DNA of 44,592 nucleotides, taken from Clostridiaceae bacterium. Its GTDB lineage: Bacteria > Bacillota > Clostridia > UBA1212 > DUPL01. Below are positions 36,366-44,592 of the stretch, in pieces. The stretch's first letter is position 1; each line of letters opens with the position of its first letter. The translations under genes were made by a program, and so were the position numbers. The DNA lies in the NCBI GenBank assembly GCA_012838385.1, contig DUPL01000054.1, positions 1-44,592 of the forward strand, read 5' to 3'. Below the pieces are notes generated by a model. That model ran no database searches. It had not been told where the DNA came from and saw nothing but the letters and a program-made list of their open reading frames with translations.

Positions 36366-37275
36366 TCTGATTCCTCCCACATAGTATTGACGACTCGTTC
36401 ATTATTTCCAAAAACTTTCCGTTAGATATGTCAATATGAAAAACCTCAGCCACAACCTGCATCCATCCATGAAGAAAATACACAAAACCATCCTCGATAT
36501 GAAGATTTCTATCCATTTTCTGCCTCTTTGCCTGCTGCAAAAACACCAGATCCCCTCTGTAGTTAAAGTCCCAACAAAGGCTGTTAATAGGGAATATGCA
36601 ATTATCACCAAGGGGAGATCCTGGTCTGTCCTTGCCCAATCCTGTTGCATTTACAATCAAAGAATATGGCCTCAGCCTCTCAATTACACTATCATTAGCT
36701 CCCATTTTATCAGCAAGGATAAACTCCATATCAATATTCACATTGTATGACCGCAGTATTCTCTCAATATTCCCAAGTCTCTCTGAGGACCTGTTGCTTA
36801 CAATGAGTTTTCTTGGAAGCTTTTCCTGTGACAGAATATACGAGCAGAGAGCAATCGAACTTCCACCTGCTCCCATGACAAACACATCTCCGCCATTATC
36901 CCAAAAACCCGTAGGTAGAAAAGCTTCAAGTGCAAGTCCACTGGAAATCGGATCTTTTGCATGCCCTACAAGCATTCCGTCTCTCTTTGAAATGCATGAA
37001 AGCTCTCCAAACTTTGTGGCATAAGGACATAAATAATCAAAAAGATGTCTTGCACTTTCATACAAGTCAATTTTATGAGTGGTGACAAGAGCACCAAGAA
37101 CATCTGAGTCTTCCCTTATCTTCTCAACTACTTCTATGTACTCACTTCTGTCTGCCCTAAGTGCAATATCCACACCCTCAATAACCGCATCAAGACCCAG
37201 TATCCTCATCCAATGTGGGAAAAGTGTCATGACAGAAGATTGCTTTGTGGTAACTCCAACAAAATACATTTTCAT
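36358..37275 (-). CDS. Shikimate dehydrogenase-like (AroE-family) oxidoreductase
   Basis: 305 residues. AroE fold: catalytic Lys K68 in TTHKIDLY, Asp D108 in HAKDPISSG, nucleotide loop VMGAGGSS (133-140), and NATGLGKD near 215. The shikimate-carboxylate-binding SLSP serine motif at the N-terminus is not recognisable (VGVTTKQSS), and the usual GAVNT is GELSC (90-94). It probably acts on another polyol or cyclic substrate with NAD(P). The start overlaps the phosphotriesterase-family gene by 4 bases and the end overlaps the isomerase gene by 8, so it is fixed in the sugar operon. An aromatic biosynthesis role is unlikely. Confidence 0.8.
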   Translation of the reverse strand: MKMYFVGVTTKQSSVMTLFPHWMRILGLDAVIEGVDIALRADRSEYIEVVEKIREDSDVLGALVTTHKIDLYESARHLFDYLCPYATKFGELSCISKRDGMLVGHAKDPISSGLALEAFLPTGFWDNGGDVFVMGAGGSSIALCSYILSQEKLPRKLIVSNRSSERLGNIERILRSYNVNIDMEFILADKMGANDSVIERLRPYSLIVNATGLGKDRPGSPLGDNCIFPINSLCWDFNYRGDLVFLQQAKRQKMDRNLHIEDGFVYFLHGWMQVVAEVFHIDISNGKFLEIMNESSILCGRNQNV

Positions 37276-38162
37276 ACTGATTCACCCATCCTGAATTCAA
37301 GTGCTTTCCGGCAGTTTAAAACCGTCATTTCATATATCTTTCCATTATCAACACCCATATCCAAAAGCAAGGGTATGAATGTTTTCAGAATATAATCAAG
37401 GCCCACATTTCCTCCATAACTGAATAATCTATCTTTTGTCGTATCCAGTCCCAAAAGGATTTTATGACCGAAACCTTTATCCAGCATGTATAGAATAATC
37501 TCAACCTCTTTTGCATCGTCATGATATTTGGGTCTTGCAATCGTGTCGTATTCCAGATAAGCACCCAAGCCAGCAGCTGTCAGATGCTCTTCCATGGATT
37601 TAACAAATCTGTCTGCATGACAGATAATGAGTCTGTCAGGAGAAATTCCTCTCTCCATATAAAAATTTATGACAGATGGGAGACAGGTATCTTCATCGAC
37701 ATGGAACATAACAGGGCTGCCAGTCACTTTTGCTGCATGTATTGCACTTTCATGCAGTTTCCTGTATGTACCTTCCAATTCACCACAAACACACACCTTG
37801 ATAACACCGGCTCCGGCTTCCGTCTCTTTTACAAACATTTCTGCAAGATCTTCCTTACTCTTTGTAAAGACATCATGGGTATTCCTGTAATATGACAGCT
37901 TGTGAAAACCGGTTGATGCAATAATTCTTACTCCGGATTCCATTGACAATCTTTTTAAAACCTCCAGGTTTGCAGAAAGATTCTGGGGGCCTGCATCAAC
38001 CAAGGAACATCCGCCAGATCCCTTGTACAACTCGAGCTCTTTCAAGGACAAGGCATAGTCATCAATGTCACCTTTAATGAAAACATGTTCATGACACTGG
38101 CAAAACCCAAGCTCCAAAGGAGATATGAAACCATTTACTGTTTTAATTAATTCCCTGCTCAT
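37272..38162 (-). CDS. Phosphotriesterase-family metal hydrolase, probable sugar lactonase
   Basis: 296 residues, amidohydrolase superfamily. Metal ligands: H24 and H26 (CHEHVF), K122 (GVIKVCVCGE, a site carboxylated in the family), H154 (MFHVDE), H182 (CHADR) and D250 (LLGLDTTKD). Bacterial relatives include phospho-furanose lactonases that open sugar-acid lactone phosphates; true phosphotriesterases are rare exceptions. A lactonase would fit a pathway in which a dehydrogenase first oxidises a sugar. It begins 1 base after the FucI-like gene. Substrate assignment is inference. Confidence 0.85.
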   Translation of the reverse strand: MSRELIKTVNGFISPLELGFCQCHEHVFIKGDIDDYALSLKELELYKGSGGCSLVDAGPQNLSANLEVLKRLSMESGVRIIASTGFHKLSYYRNTHDVFTKSKEDLAEMFVKETEAGAGVIKVCVCGELEGTYRKLHESAIHAAKVTGSPVMFHVDEDTCLPSVINFYMERGISPDRLIICHADRFVKSMEEHLTAAGLGAYLEYDTIARPKYHDDAKEVEIILYMLDKGFGHKILLGLDTTKDRLFSYGGNVGLDYILKTFIPLLLDMGVDNGKIYEMTVLNCRKALEFRMGESV

Positions 38163-38163
38163 A

Positions 38164-39582
38164 TCAGTCCAGCATTACAACTTCAATATCCATAAGTTCT
38201 GCAAACATCTCAAGCTCTTTTACATAATCTCCATATACTCCGTGTATATGATTGCATGGAAATTCCGATAAGAACCTTTCTGGACACACCTTCAACCTTG
38301 TAAAGGCACATGGCCACTCCTTGGTTGTGGTCTTACCCATTTCCTTCATTTTCTCCATATCAAATTCCACAAACTCTCCCGGAACGATGTAGAGGATGTA
38401 CCGTCCCTGTTTTCTGGCTAGTCTTGCAAGAGTCACCTCTCCCGCCTTGGCAAAATGGTGCACGCTGGCACCACCTGCAGGATAGTAATGGGTCTCAGGA
38501 TAAAACGTCACATTCTTTAAATTTACTGTCGGATCAAAACTCTTACCTGCAAAAAAGGTCGCATGGGTTCCAGAATTGGAAAAGAACCAGACATCGTTTA
38601 CACTATCATAATGCCTGACATCTGCAAACAATACAGGCATGCTGGTTATTAGTTTGAAAACCTGCATTGTCAAAGCACCATCCATGTCTGCTTCAGTAGC
38701 TGCAACAATTGGTTCCTTTTTACCGTCCCAGTCATATGGATCGTTCAGAAAAGCCTCTGCCACATCCATTGTCACATAATAGTCAGTCAAGTCTCCATGA
38801 GCCTTTATGCCAATAAAATCAAGCTTTTTCTCATCAATAATCTGCCTGAGGGCGTAATATGAGCGGATCTGGGTTTTAAGTTTATCCTGAGTAAGTCCCT
38901 TGCCATCATACTCTATACGGCCAACATTTGACTCAAGCCATTTCAATGCACTTTCAACCTTTTCATCACATATCGTTGCCCCAACCCTGACAATGTCGTA
39001 CTGTTCAATATTCTCAACATCTATGCCGAACATGCCCTGCCATATATCAAGATTTGATACGGCGGTATACATTCCAAGAGGTCTTCCACCAAAGTTACCA
39101 AAAGTCATGCCCTTAAGCCTTTTTATGCATGCAGCAGCCTTCAGGAAAGACAACATCCCGCCCTTTACTTCATTATCCTTGATGCTTCCCCACAGCCTTT
39201 TATGCTTTATTCCAAGCTGGTTCAAAGTACCTGATGCAGCCAGCATTCCCACCATGCCACACTCAGAGGGATGAAGGTTTGAAAACAAAAGGTATGGACC
39301 GGGTGCAAAATTTGCTGCCACTGCAGTGAACTGAGGATAACACCAGATCGCATAGTTGAAAATGGTTACTTCAACACCCTTTTCAGAAAGTCTTTTGGCC
39401 TCACTCTTTGCACAGTCATTTGAGTTAATAATCCTGGCACCCTCAACCACATCAAACTCATTCGTTTCCCTTAAAGCAGCGGCAATCTCCTTTTGGTATT
39501 TGAAATTGAGTTCTTCATATTCATCGTGCAAGTACTTTCTACCATCGGACATGGTAAGTATGCCAACATTGATTTTCTCCAT
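38164..39582 (-). CDS. FucI-like sugar ketol-isomerase
   Basis: 472 residues, L-fucose/L-arabinose isomerase superfamily. Metal ligands E297 (ATEADMDG) and D321 (FADVRHY) are 24 residues apart, as in FucI (E337/D361); the His ligand is H445 or H447 in CNHIHGVYGDY. It is shorter than FucI (about 590 residues), mainly because of a smaller N-terminal region. It converts an aldose to its 2-ketose using a divalent metal. The epimerase gene stops 2 bases upstream, so the ketose product is likely handed to that enzyme or to the kinase. The exact sugar is unknown. Confidence 0.85.
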   Translation of the reverse strand: MEKINVGILTMSDGRKYLHDEYEELNFKYQKEIAAALRETNEFDVVEGARIINSNDCAKSEAKRLSEKGVEVTIFNYAIWCYPQFTAVAANFAPGPYLLFSNLHPSECGMVGMLAASGTLNQLGIKHKRLWGSIKDNEVKGGMLSFLKAAACIKRLKGMTFGNFGGRPLGMYTAVSNLDIWQGMFGIDVENIEQYDIVRVGATICDEKVESALKWLESNVGRIEYDGKGLTQDKLKTQIRSYYALRQIIDEKKLDFIGIKAHGDLTDYYVTMDVAEAFLNDPYDWDGKKEPIVAATEADMDGALTMQVFKLITSMPVLFADVRHYDSVNDVWFFSNSGTHATFFAGKSFDPTVNLKNVTFYPETHYYPAGGASVHHFAKAGEVTLARLARKQGRYILYIVPGEFVEFDMEKMKEMGKTTTKEWPCAFTRLKVCPERFLSEFPCNHIHGVYGDYVKELEMFAELMDIEVVMLD

Positions 39583-39584
39583 CT

Positions 39585-40460
39585 CTAAACCTCCCTCAGC
39601 TTCCTTCTTACAAACTCCAGCGCATTCACAACCATTCCATCCATCTCTTCTTCGTCGCAGCCTTCACCAAGGTCTCTAAACACCCTTATGTCACGACCAA
39701 CCTCGCCACCCGGCTTGATAAACGGTTCCATGACAATCCTTCCTTCATATCCTATCTTTTTGATTGCTCCGAATATTTCATCCCAGGGCATGTGACCTGT
39801 TCCTGGTGGTTTTCTGTTGCATTCTCCAATATGAAAATGCCCGATATAACCCTTGGCGCTGGTTATTGATCCACCTATGTAATCTTCTTCAATATTCATG
39901 TGGAAAGTGTCAAGTAAAAGCTTGACATTAGGACTTCCCACCTGGTCGACAAACTCCATACCTTCCTTCACGGTGTTAAGAAGAAGCTGCTCAAACCTGT
40001 TTACAACCTCAAGACAATATGTAATACCATAATCCCGGGCGGTTTGTGAAACTTTCCGTACAGACCGCACACTGTTTTCCCATAACCTCATCTTATTGTC
40101 ATAGGACTCATCCACCTTGGGCCAGCAGGAGTAGAGGATGCCGCCAAGCATGTCGCCTTCTGTTACATAAATTGCTTCCAGCAGCCTTTTTACAAACTCA
40201 ATTCCATTTTTCCTTACACTTTCATCATCACTGGCAATATCATACATTGAAGGAAGTCCTATGCAGAAAGTAAGTTCAACACCATTGTCTTTGGCAAGTC
40301 TGGCAAGGATTCTTTTCTCATCAAAAGACATGTCAAGCAAAGCTGATGCTTCAACTTCCAAAACATCAAATCCCAAACCACTTGCCTTCCTGACATACTT
40401 TGCGTAATCAGCCTTCCAACACTTTTCCCAGTAGGCAAAATATATGCCAATTTTATTCAT
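39585..40460 (-). CDS. D-psicose (allulose)/tagatose 3-epimerase-like ketose epimerase
   Basis: 291 residues, TIM barrel. It aligns closely with clostridial D-psicose 3-epimerase (GIYFAYWEKCWKADY at the N-terminus; LEVVNRFE; LLLDTFHMNIEED; GECNRKPPG). The metal and catalytic residues are E151, D184, H210 and E245, each one position later than in the Clostridium cellulolyticum enzyme as I recall it. It inverts C3 of a free 2-ketose (fructose/psicose, tagatose/sorbose, ribulose/xylulose). The preferred ketose in vivo is unknown. A GGAGGG site precedes the ATG, 20 bases behind the DeoR gene. Confidence 0.9.
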   Translation of the reverse strand: MNKIGIYFAYWEKCWKADYAKYVRKASGLGFDVLEVEASALLDMSFDEKRILARLAKDNGVELTFCIGLPSMYDIASDDESVRKNGIEFVKRLLEAIYVTEGDMLGGILYSCWPKVDESYDNKMRLWENSVRSVRKVSQTARDYGITYCLEVVNRFEQLLLNTVKEGMEFVDQVGSPNVKLLLDTFHMNIEEDYIGGSITSAKGYIGHFHIGECNRKPPGTGHMPWDEIFGAIKKIGYEGRIVMEPFIKPGGEVGRDIRVFRDLGEGCDEEEMDGMVVNALEFVRRKLREV

Positions 40461-40480
40461 GTCAAACCCTCCGACTTATT

Positions 40481-41269
40481 TCAAGTTTCAGCTATCTGGA
40501 CATCAATATCCAACTGAACAAACCTTTCAACGTCAGTCTTGTCAACACCGTCATCGGTTATTAAAATATCTATTTCTTCTGCATCCATGACTTTCACAAA
40601 TACATCCGTTCCAATCTTTTCGCTGTCACAAAGCAGTATTATCTGACTACCTATTGAAGCAAGTTTCCTTTTCACTTCCGCCTGATTCATGTCGGGAGTG
40701 GTCAGCCCACCTTCGACTGTAAGGCCATTTGTAGCCATGAAAGTTTTGTCCACTCTGAGACCATCAAGACATTTGACTGCCAAGGCACCAATCGTGCAAT
40801 GGTGGTTCTTTCTTACAACTCCTCCGATAAGGATTACAGTGGCATCGGTTTCCTCTTCAAGAAATGCTGCAATTGCAAGATCGTTGGTCACTATGGTAAG
40901 GTTCTTCTTGTCAACAAGATGTCTTGCAAACGCCATTGTTGTGGTTCCTGTATCAACCGCCAGCGTGTCACCGTCTTCCACAAAACTTGCAGCAAGTTTT
41001 CCTATGGCGTCCTTCTGCTTCATGTTCCTGGTCTGCTTTTGTGCAATACTCTGTTCAAAGCTTGTTTTGGTTATTAATATTGCACCACCATGAGTTCTTT
41101 TCAATAAACCCCTGTTTTCAAGCTCATTCAAATCATTCCTGATTGTTACCGATGTCACACCAAAACGCTCACATAGCTGGGGAACAAAAACCTTTCCTTC
41201 CTTTCTAAGAAGTTTCATAATCTGACTTTGTCTTTCTTCAGCAAATATCATTTCCTTTGGTCTCTCCAT
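40481..41269 (-). CDS. DeoR-family transcriptional repressor
   Basis: 262 residues from ATG 41269 (GAGGTG site; 1 base after the kinase stop). N-terminal winged helix with VPQLCERFGVTSVTIRNDLNELENRGLLKRTHGGA, then the sugar-phosphate effector domain with VDTGTTTMAFARHL and VTNDLAIA; CDSEKIG and TNGLT are typical too. The family is released from DNA by phosphorylated sugars. Lying inside the operon, it most likely controls it in response to the kinase product; its operator is outside the window. Confidence 0.93.
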   Translation of the reverse strand: MERPKEMIFAEERQSQIMKLLRKEGKVFVPQLCERFGVTSVTIRNDLNELENRGLLKRTHGGAILITKTSFEQSIAQKQTRNMKQKDAIGKLAASFVEDGDTLAVDTGTTTMAFARHLVDKKNLTIVTNDLAIAAFLEEETDATVILIGGVVRKNHHCTIGALAVKCLDGLRVDKTFMATNGLTVEGGLTTPDMNQAEVKRKLASIGSQIILLCDSEKIGTDVFVKVMDAEEIDILITDDGVDKTDVERFVQLDIDVQIAET

Positions 41270-41270
41270 G

Positions 41271-42752
41271 TTACACCTCATTGTATATTCTAGAAATGCC
41301 TTCTAAGATTTCCTTGTATCTTTTCCTGTGCACGCAGTATTCCAAATATAAAGTGCCATTGGGATCAACCACATCTCCCTTTTGACTTGACACGCAAATT
41401 GCCTCCTTAAGATTCTTTATGGCTCCTATCGCATACCCTGCTATTCCCGCCATGGCCAAGGTTGCTGTTTCAGTGTTTTTTACAGGTACATAAGGAAGAT
41501 TCATGACACTGGCTTTTATAAAATTGAAAACATGACTTTTGGATCCTCCACCTGCACCATGAATTACGGACGCTGTTGCACCATGCTCATTCAGAATGTC
41601 ATAGTAAAGGCTGTACTCGTATGCAATGCTTTCCATGACCGCCCTGTACATGTGTGCATCTCCATACTTCCAGTCAAGACCCATAAATGCACCTTTTACA
41701 GAAGGTACGCTCGGACAGGTCCTGCCTGCAAAATGTGGAATGAAGTACAAATTTGCACTTCCTGCCTCTACCTTTGATGCCATGTCGTCCAATACCTCGT
41801 ATTCTCCCTTTAAAAGATCCTTAATCCATCTGAGACAAAGACCGCCACCTGAAATGTATGCATAACCTATCCACAGGTTCTCAATAGGACTTCTTGCACA
41901 CATTATCGTGTTGTACTTCGTATCAGCAATAAATTTGTCAGTACTCAGGGAGAAAACAGAAGCGGTACCAGCCACGTCAAAAGCAATTCCCTTCTCAACG
42001 ACGCCCGCTCCAGTTATTGATGCCATAGTATCTCCCATTCCAGCAACAACCACAGTTCCCTTATCAATACCACAGAACTTGGAGACGTTCTCATCCATGA
42101 CACCAACGATTTTATCTGGTGATACTATTTCAGGCATTTTGTCATAAGGCACTAAAAAAGCGTTTAAAAGGTCATTATTCCATTTTCCATTCTGATTGTC
42201 TGCAAAACCAGAGAAATGAAGATGCGTATGGTCAACAAAAGAGTCCTTCGCCTTCAAACCACACAGTCTTCCCGTTACATAACAGGATAGGGTTATGAAC
42301 TTGCACGCTCTTTCAAACCTTTCAGGGAGAACATCCTTCATCCATAGTATTTTGGGTCCATGCGCACAGGTTACCTGCCCGCCGGAAGATGAGACAATCT
42401 CATAAGAATAATCTCTCATCAGATGCACATACGGCTCACACTGAGTATCAAGCCACGAGTCATAAGGGTACACAAAGTCCCAATCTTCGTCTATGGCGAT
42501 TATACCCGCCATCTGTCCACTTATACCTATACCATCTATTTGGGATATACCTGTTTGGGAAACCAGTTCCTTTAATGCCAATACAACAGAATCAAATATC
42601 TCATCCGGATCCTGGACAAGATGATCCATTTCGTCTCTTTTAAGTCTTAGAGGTACATATGCCGATGCTGCAATCTTCAAGTTTTCATCATACATCGCAG
42701 CCTTGGTGCCCTGCGTACCCACATCTATTCCTACAAGGCGGGTCGTTCCCAT
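41271..42752 (-). CDS. FGGY-family sugar kinase (xylulokinase-like)
   Basis: 493 residues. N-terminal ATPase core GIDVGTQGTKAAMYD with a SGQM loop and YDSWLDTQ; the catalytic base is D241 in GMGDTMAS; the ATP-site glycines lie in VIHGAGGGSKSHVF. Overall it is closest to the xylulokinase branch by pattern, but FGGY kinases differ mainly in substrate. It should phosphorylate the ketose made by the FucI-like isomerase and the epimerase. A clear GGAGG site precedes the ATG, 13 bases after the Gfo/Idh gene. Confidence 0.9.
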   Translation of the reverse strand: MGTTRLVGIDVGTQGTKAAMYDENLKIAASAYVPLRLKRDEMDHLVQDPDEIFDSVVLALKELVSQTGISQIDGIGISGQMAGIIAIDEDWDFVYPYDSWLDTQCEPYVHLMRDYSYEIVSSSGGQVTCAHGPKILWMKDVLPERFERACKFITLSCYVTGRLCGLKAKDSFVDHTHLHFSGFADNQNGKWNNDLLNAFLVPYDKMPEIVSPDKIVGVMDENVSKFCGIDKGTVVVAGMGDTMASITGAGVVEKGIAFDVAGTASVFSLSTDKFIADTKYNTIMCARSPIENLWIGYAYISGGGLCLRWIKDLLKGEYEVLDDMASKVEAGSANLYFIPHFAGRTCPSVPSVKGAFMGLDWKYGDAHMYRAVMESIAYEYSLYYDILNEHGATASVIHGAGGGSKSHVFNFIKASVMNLPYVPVKNTETATLAMAGIAGYAIGAIKNLKEAICVSSQKGDVVDPNGTLYLEYCVHRKRYKEILEGISRIYNEV

Positions 42753-42765
42753 AACATGACCTCCT

Positions 42766-43782
42766 TTATAGAGTTATCATTCTGTTTTCCCTGATTGATA
42801 TGTTTCCTGCATTTACGACCTTGACTGCCATCTTGCCATCATAAGCGGTGACCAATGGTTCGGTGTCATCCAGAATGCATTGAATAAAGGCGATATCCTC
42901 ATTCAAATACGCATCACTGAACATATTCGTCCAACTTGAGGCAAACTCGTGCCTTGCAACCTTGTCCGGACCTACAACCAAAAGGCCATTGTTTTTTACA
43001 TTTCCGATAAATATGCAACCGTGGGTTCCAAGAATCTCAACTCTTGCATCGTATCCGTAGCATACTCCCTGAGCCCCATCAATCATACCCTGCATGCCAT
43101 TTACGAAATTGGCGCAGAGAATTACATTGTCATAAAAATCAGGATAATCATTTAATGCATCGGGGGAACGGAAATTCCCGCCGGATGCATAGACTGTTTT
43201 GAATTCACTGTTGGTGAAGTATCTCAATGTATCGATATCATGGCTGTTGACCTCGGCCAAGGGGCCGTTGCTTTTAGACAGATCATACATCCAATCCCTC
43301 GGCTTGCTGGGTCCTCTTGTGTTTGATCTGACCATTACAACTTCACCTATTTCGCCATTTTCAACAATTCTTTTTGCCTTAATATGGTTTTCGTCAAATC
43401 TTCGCATGAAACCAATCTGCAGTTTAACTTTATGATCTTTGGCTGCCTTTTCCATTTCCTCGCATTCCTCACAGGTCATGGCCATTGGTTTTTCACACAA
43501 AACATGTTTGCCCGCCAACGCAGCCGCAATCACCGTTTCCTTGTGATATATCGTTGGATTTGCAACGACAACGGCATGTACGTCATTCTGTTCCAGCGCT
43601 TTATGAATATCAGTATAATACCTGGCTGACAGCAATATCGATGCCTTTTTGGCATTTTCCTCAACAGGATCAACAACACATGCAAGATATGCACCTGGCA
43701 CATTGAATGCAAAGTTTTGACCATGTATAAGGCCGGCCCGACCGCACCCTATCAAAGCAACTCCTACCCTGTCCTTGTTCAT
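42766..43782 (-). CDS. Gfo/Idh/MocA-family sugar or inositol dehydrogenase
   Basis: 338 residues from ATG 43782 (GAGAGG six bases upstream; a closer in-frame ATG abuts that site). Rossmann motif GVALIGCGRAGLIHG, the family lysine in CEKPMAM, IGFMRRFDENHIKAK and the substrate helix AEVNSHDIDTLRYF (His in the usual catalytic spot) are typical for inositol 2-dehydrogenase-like members. It oxidises a polyol or sugar with NAD(P); the substrate is open. It begins 10 bases after the LamG gene stops. Confidence 0.9.
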   Translation of the reverse strand: MNKDRVGVALIGCGRAGLIHGQNFAFNVPGAYLACVVDPVEENAKKASILLSARYYTDIHKALEQNDVHAVVVANPTIYHKETVIAAALAGKHVLCEKPMAMTCEECEEMEKAAKDHKVKLQIGFMRRFDENHIKAKRIVENGEIGEVVMVRSNTRGPSKPRDWMYDLSKSNGPLAEVNSHDIDTLRYFTNSEFKTVYASGGNFRSPDALNDYPDFYDNVILCANFVNGMQGMIDGAQGVCYGYDARVEILGTHGCIFIGNVKNNGLLVVGPDKVARHEFASSWTNMFSDAYLNEDIAFIQCILDDTEPLVTAYDGKMAVKVVNAGNISIRENRMITL

Positions 43783-43792
43783 TAACATCCTC

Positions 43793-44592
43793 TCACTTCT
43801 TCTTTGTTCTGAACGTGAAGTAAAGGATAACTCCTGCAATGACAATTGTTGCTCCAATCATTACCGGTATCAGATATGTATTATCCTTATCCTTTTTTGG
43901 GGTCTGGGGCTTTGCTGTTGATGTGGATGCAGGGCTCTTGGTTTCTTCTGCAGTTCTGGTTGGCTCAGGCGTAGGTTCCGGTGTTGGTGTAACATCAGGT
44001 CTTGGTGTTTCACCTTCGGGATACGTCTTCTCAATCAAGTCCATTATCTCCTTCGAGCCTTCTTCAGGATTGTCATGCAAAAGAGCTATTAAGTCAGCAT
44101 CAAAAGCGTAATTTGCCAGTATGGCCTCATCTATCTTTCCAAACAGCTTTAGATCGCCTTCAACCAGGGCACCAAAGGCAATCACGCTGTTTCCTACAGA
44201 CGACACAAGTCCAATATCATACTCCTTGGAGTATGCTTCCTTGCCGTTCAAATACAATTTCTGATACCTGCCATCAAAGGTTGCAGCAATATGAAGCCAC
44301 TGACCATGCTCAATCAGCGGGTTCTCCACTGCAATCGCATCACCCAGATCGTAGGAATACACCCTTAGCTGCAGTTTGTCTCCAACCGGCATGAAGAATA
44401 ATTCAAAATGTCCGGGAACTTTTTTATCCTTTGCCATGACTATTTGAAATGTGGGCGTACCGGGCACGTTTTCATCAAGATAAACCCATGCCGCCATTGT
44501 GAAATGCTCAAAGTCACAGTTAATGATATCGGTACTTATGCCTTCTGCTCCTTCTATCACATCCAATGCTTTTCCAACAACACCATCCGAAT
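43793..44592 (-). CDS. LamG-domain, membrane-anchored surface protein (5' part missing)
   Basis: The final 265 codons of a gene entering from the right edge. A LamG/concanavalin-type domain starts at the edge (SDGVVGKALDV) and contains FTMAAWVYLDE, GHFELFFMP, LHIAATFDGRYQKLYLNG and GKIDEAILANYAF. A Thr/Pro linker follows (TPTPEPTPEPT), then a C-terminal transmembrane helix with KKK behind it, so the module sits outside the cell. The missing N-terminal part may be catalytic or a further binding module. It resembles the C-terminal end of the secreted GH2 enzyme at 27140. It is the first gene visible of the sugar operon. Confidence 0.85.
   Translation of the reverse strand, partial: SDGVVGKALDVIEGAEGISTDIINCDFEHFTMAAWVYLDENVPGTPTFQIVMAKDKKVPGHFELFFMPVGDKLQLRVYSYDLGDAIAVENPLIEHGQWLHIAATFDGRYQKLYLNGKEAYSKEYDIGLVSSVGNSVIAFGALVEGDLKLFGKIDEAILANYAFDADLIALLHDNPEEGSKEIMDLIEKTYPEGETPRPDVTPTPEPTPEPTRTAEETKSPASTSTAKPQTPKKDKDNTYLIPVMIGATIVIAGVILYFTFRTKKK

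Overview
The window looks like chromosomal DNA of an anaerobic, low-to-moderate GC Firmicute of the cellulolytic Clostridia group (Acetivibrio/Ruminiclostridium-like). The evidence is a four-subunit NAD-linked [FeFe]-hydrogenase operon, strong GGAGG-type ribosome sites, sigma-A promoters with extended -10 boxes, a SpoIIM-family protein, a bactofilin, and large membrane-anchored glycoside hydrolases with FN3/LamG modules. Species assignment is inference. All but one gene (the RDD gene at 15744) lie on the minus strand, so the window reads from high to low coordinates. No tRNA, rRNA, CRISPR array, insertion sequence or prophage gene was seen, and no gene-free stretch exceeds 300 bases.

Right part (44592 to about 27140) is one tightly packed carbohydrate operon that enters from outside the window. 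In order it holds a membrane-anchored LamG protein (5' end missing), a Gfo/Idh/MocA dehydrogenase, an FGGY sugar kinase, a DeoR regulator, a D-psicose-3-epimerase-like enzyme, an FucI-like ketol isomerase, a phosphotriesterase-family (lactonase-like) hydrolase, an AroE-like dehydrogenase, a cupin-type phosphoglucose isomerase, a GH2 enzyme without signal peptide, a D-2-hydroxyacid dehydrogenase, and a secreted, membrane-anchored paralog of the GH2 enzyme. Together they suggest extracellular trimming of a glycan and intracellular conversion of an unusual sugar through isomerase, epimerase and kinase steps. No transporter or aldolase is visible. A ferritin gene with its own promoter, built into the last codons of the GH2 gene, and a second Gfo/Idh gene follow, closed by a clear terminator.

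Middle part (about 25257 to 12477): a single-polypeptide fusion of a membrane histidine kinase and a NarL-type response regulator; a bactofilin; trmL followed by a membrane protein, DUF4129, DUF4350, MoxR ATPase and DUF58 genes; the RDD gene convergent to DUF58 and divergent from a SpoIIM-family gene; a solitary gapdh gene; and an SH3b/amidase-fold protein that has lost the zinc-binding histidines. The last is followed by addA, with no addB beside it.

Left part (about 8821 to 421): an hndABCD-like electron-bifurcating hydrogenase operon behind a near-consensus promoter, followed, after a hairpin, by six small regulatory-looking genes. These are two DRTGG proteins, two HATPase proteins, a hydrogenase-like protein with altered proton-pathway residues (sensory type), and a PHP-domain protein. 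This looks like a disassembled hydrogen/redox sensing module coupled to the enzyme operon. A flavin-reductase-like gene runs off the left edge, behind a promoter bracketed by an inverted repeat.

The best candidates for undescribed biology are the split hydrogenase-sensor module (421-4156), the dual GH2 operon with an incomplete sugar pathway (27140-44592), the kinase-regulator fusion (22942-25257), and the degenerate amidase (12477-13433).
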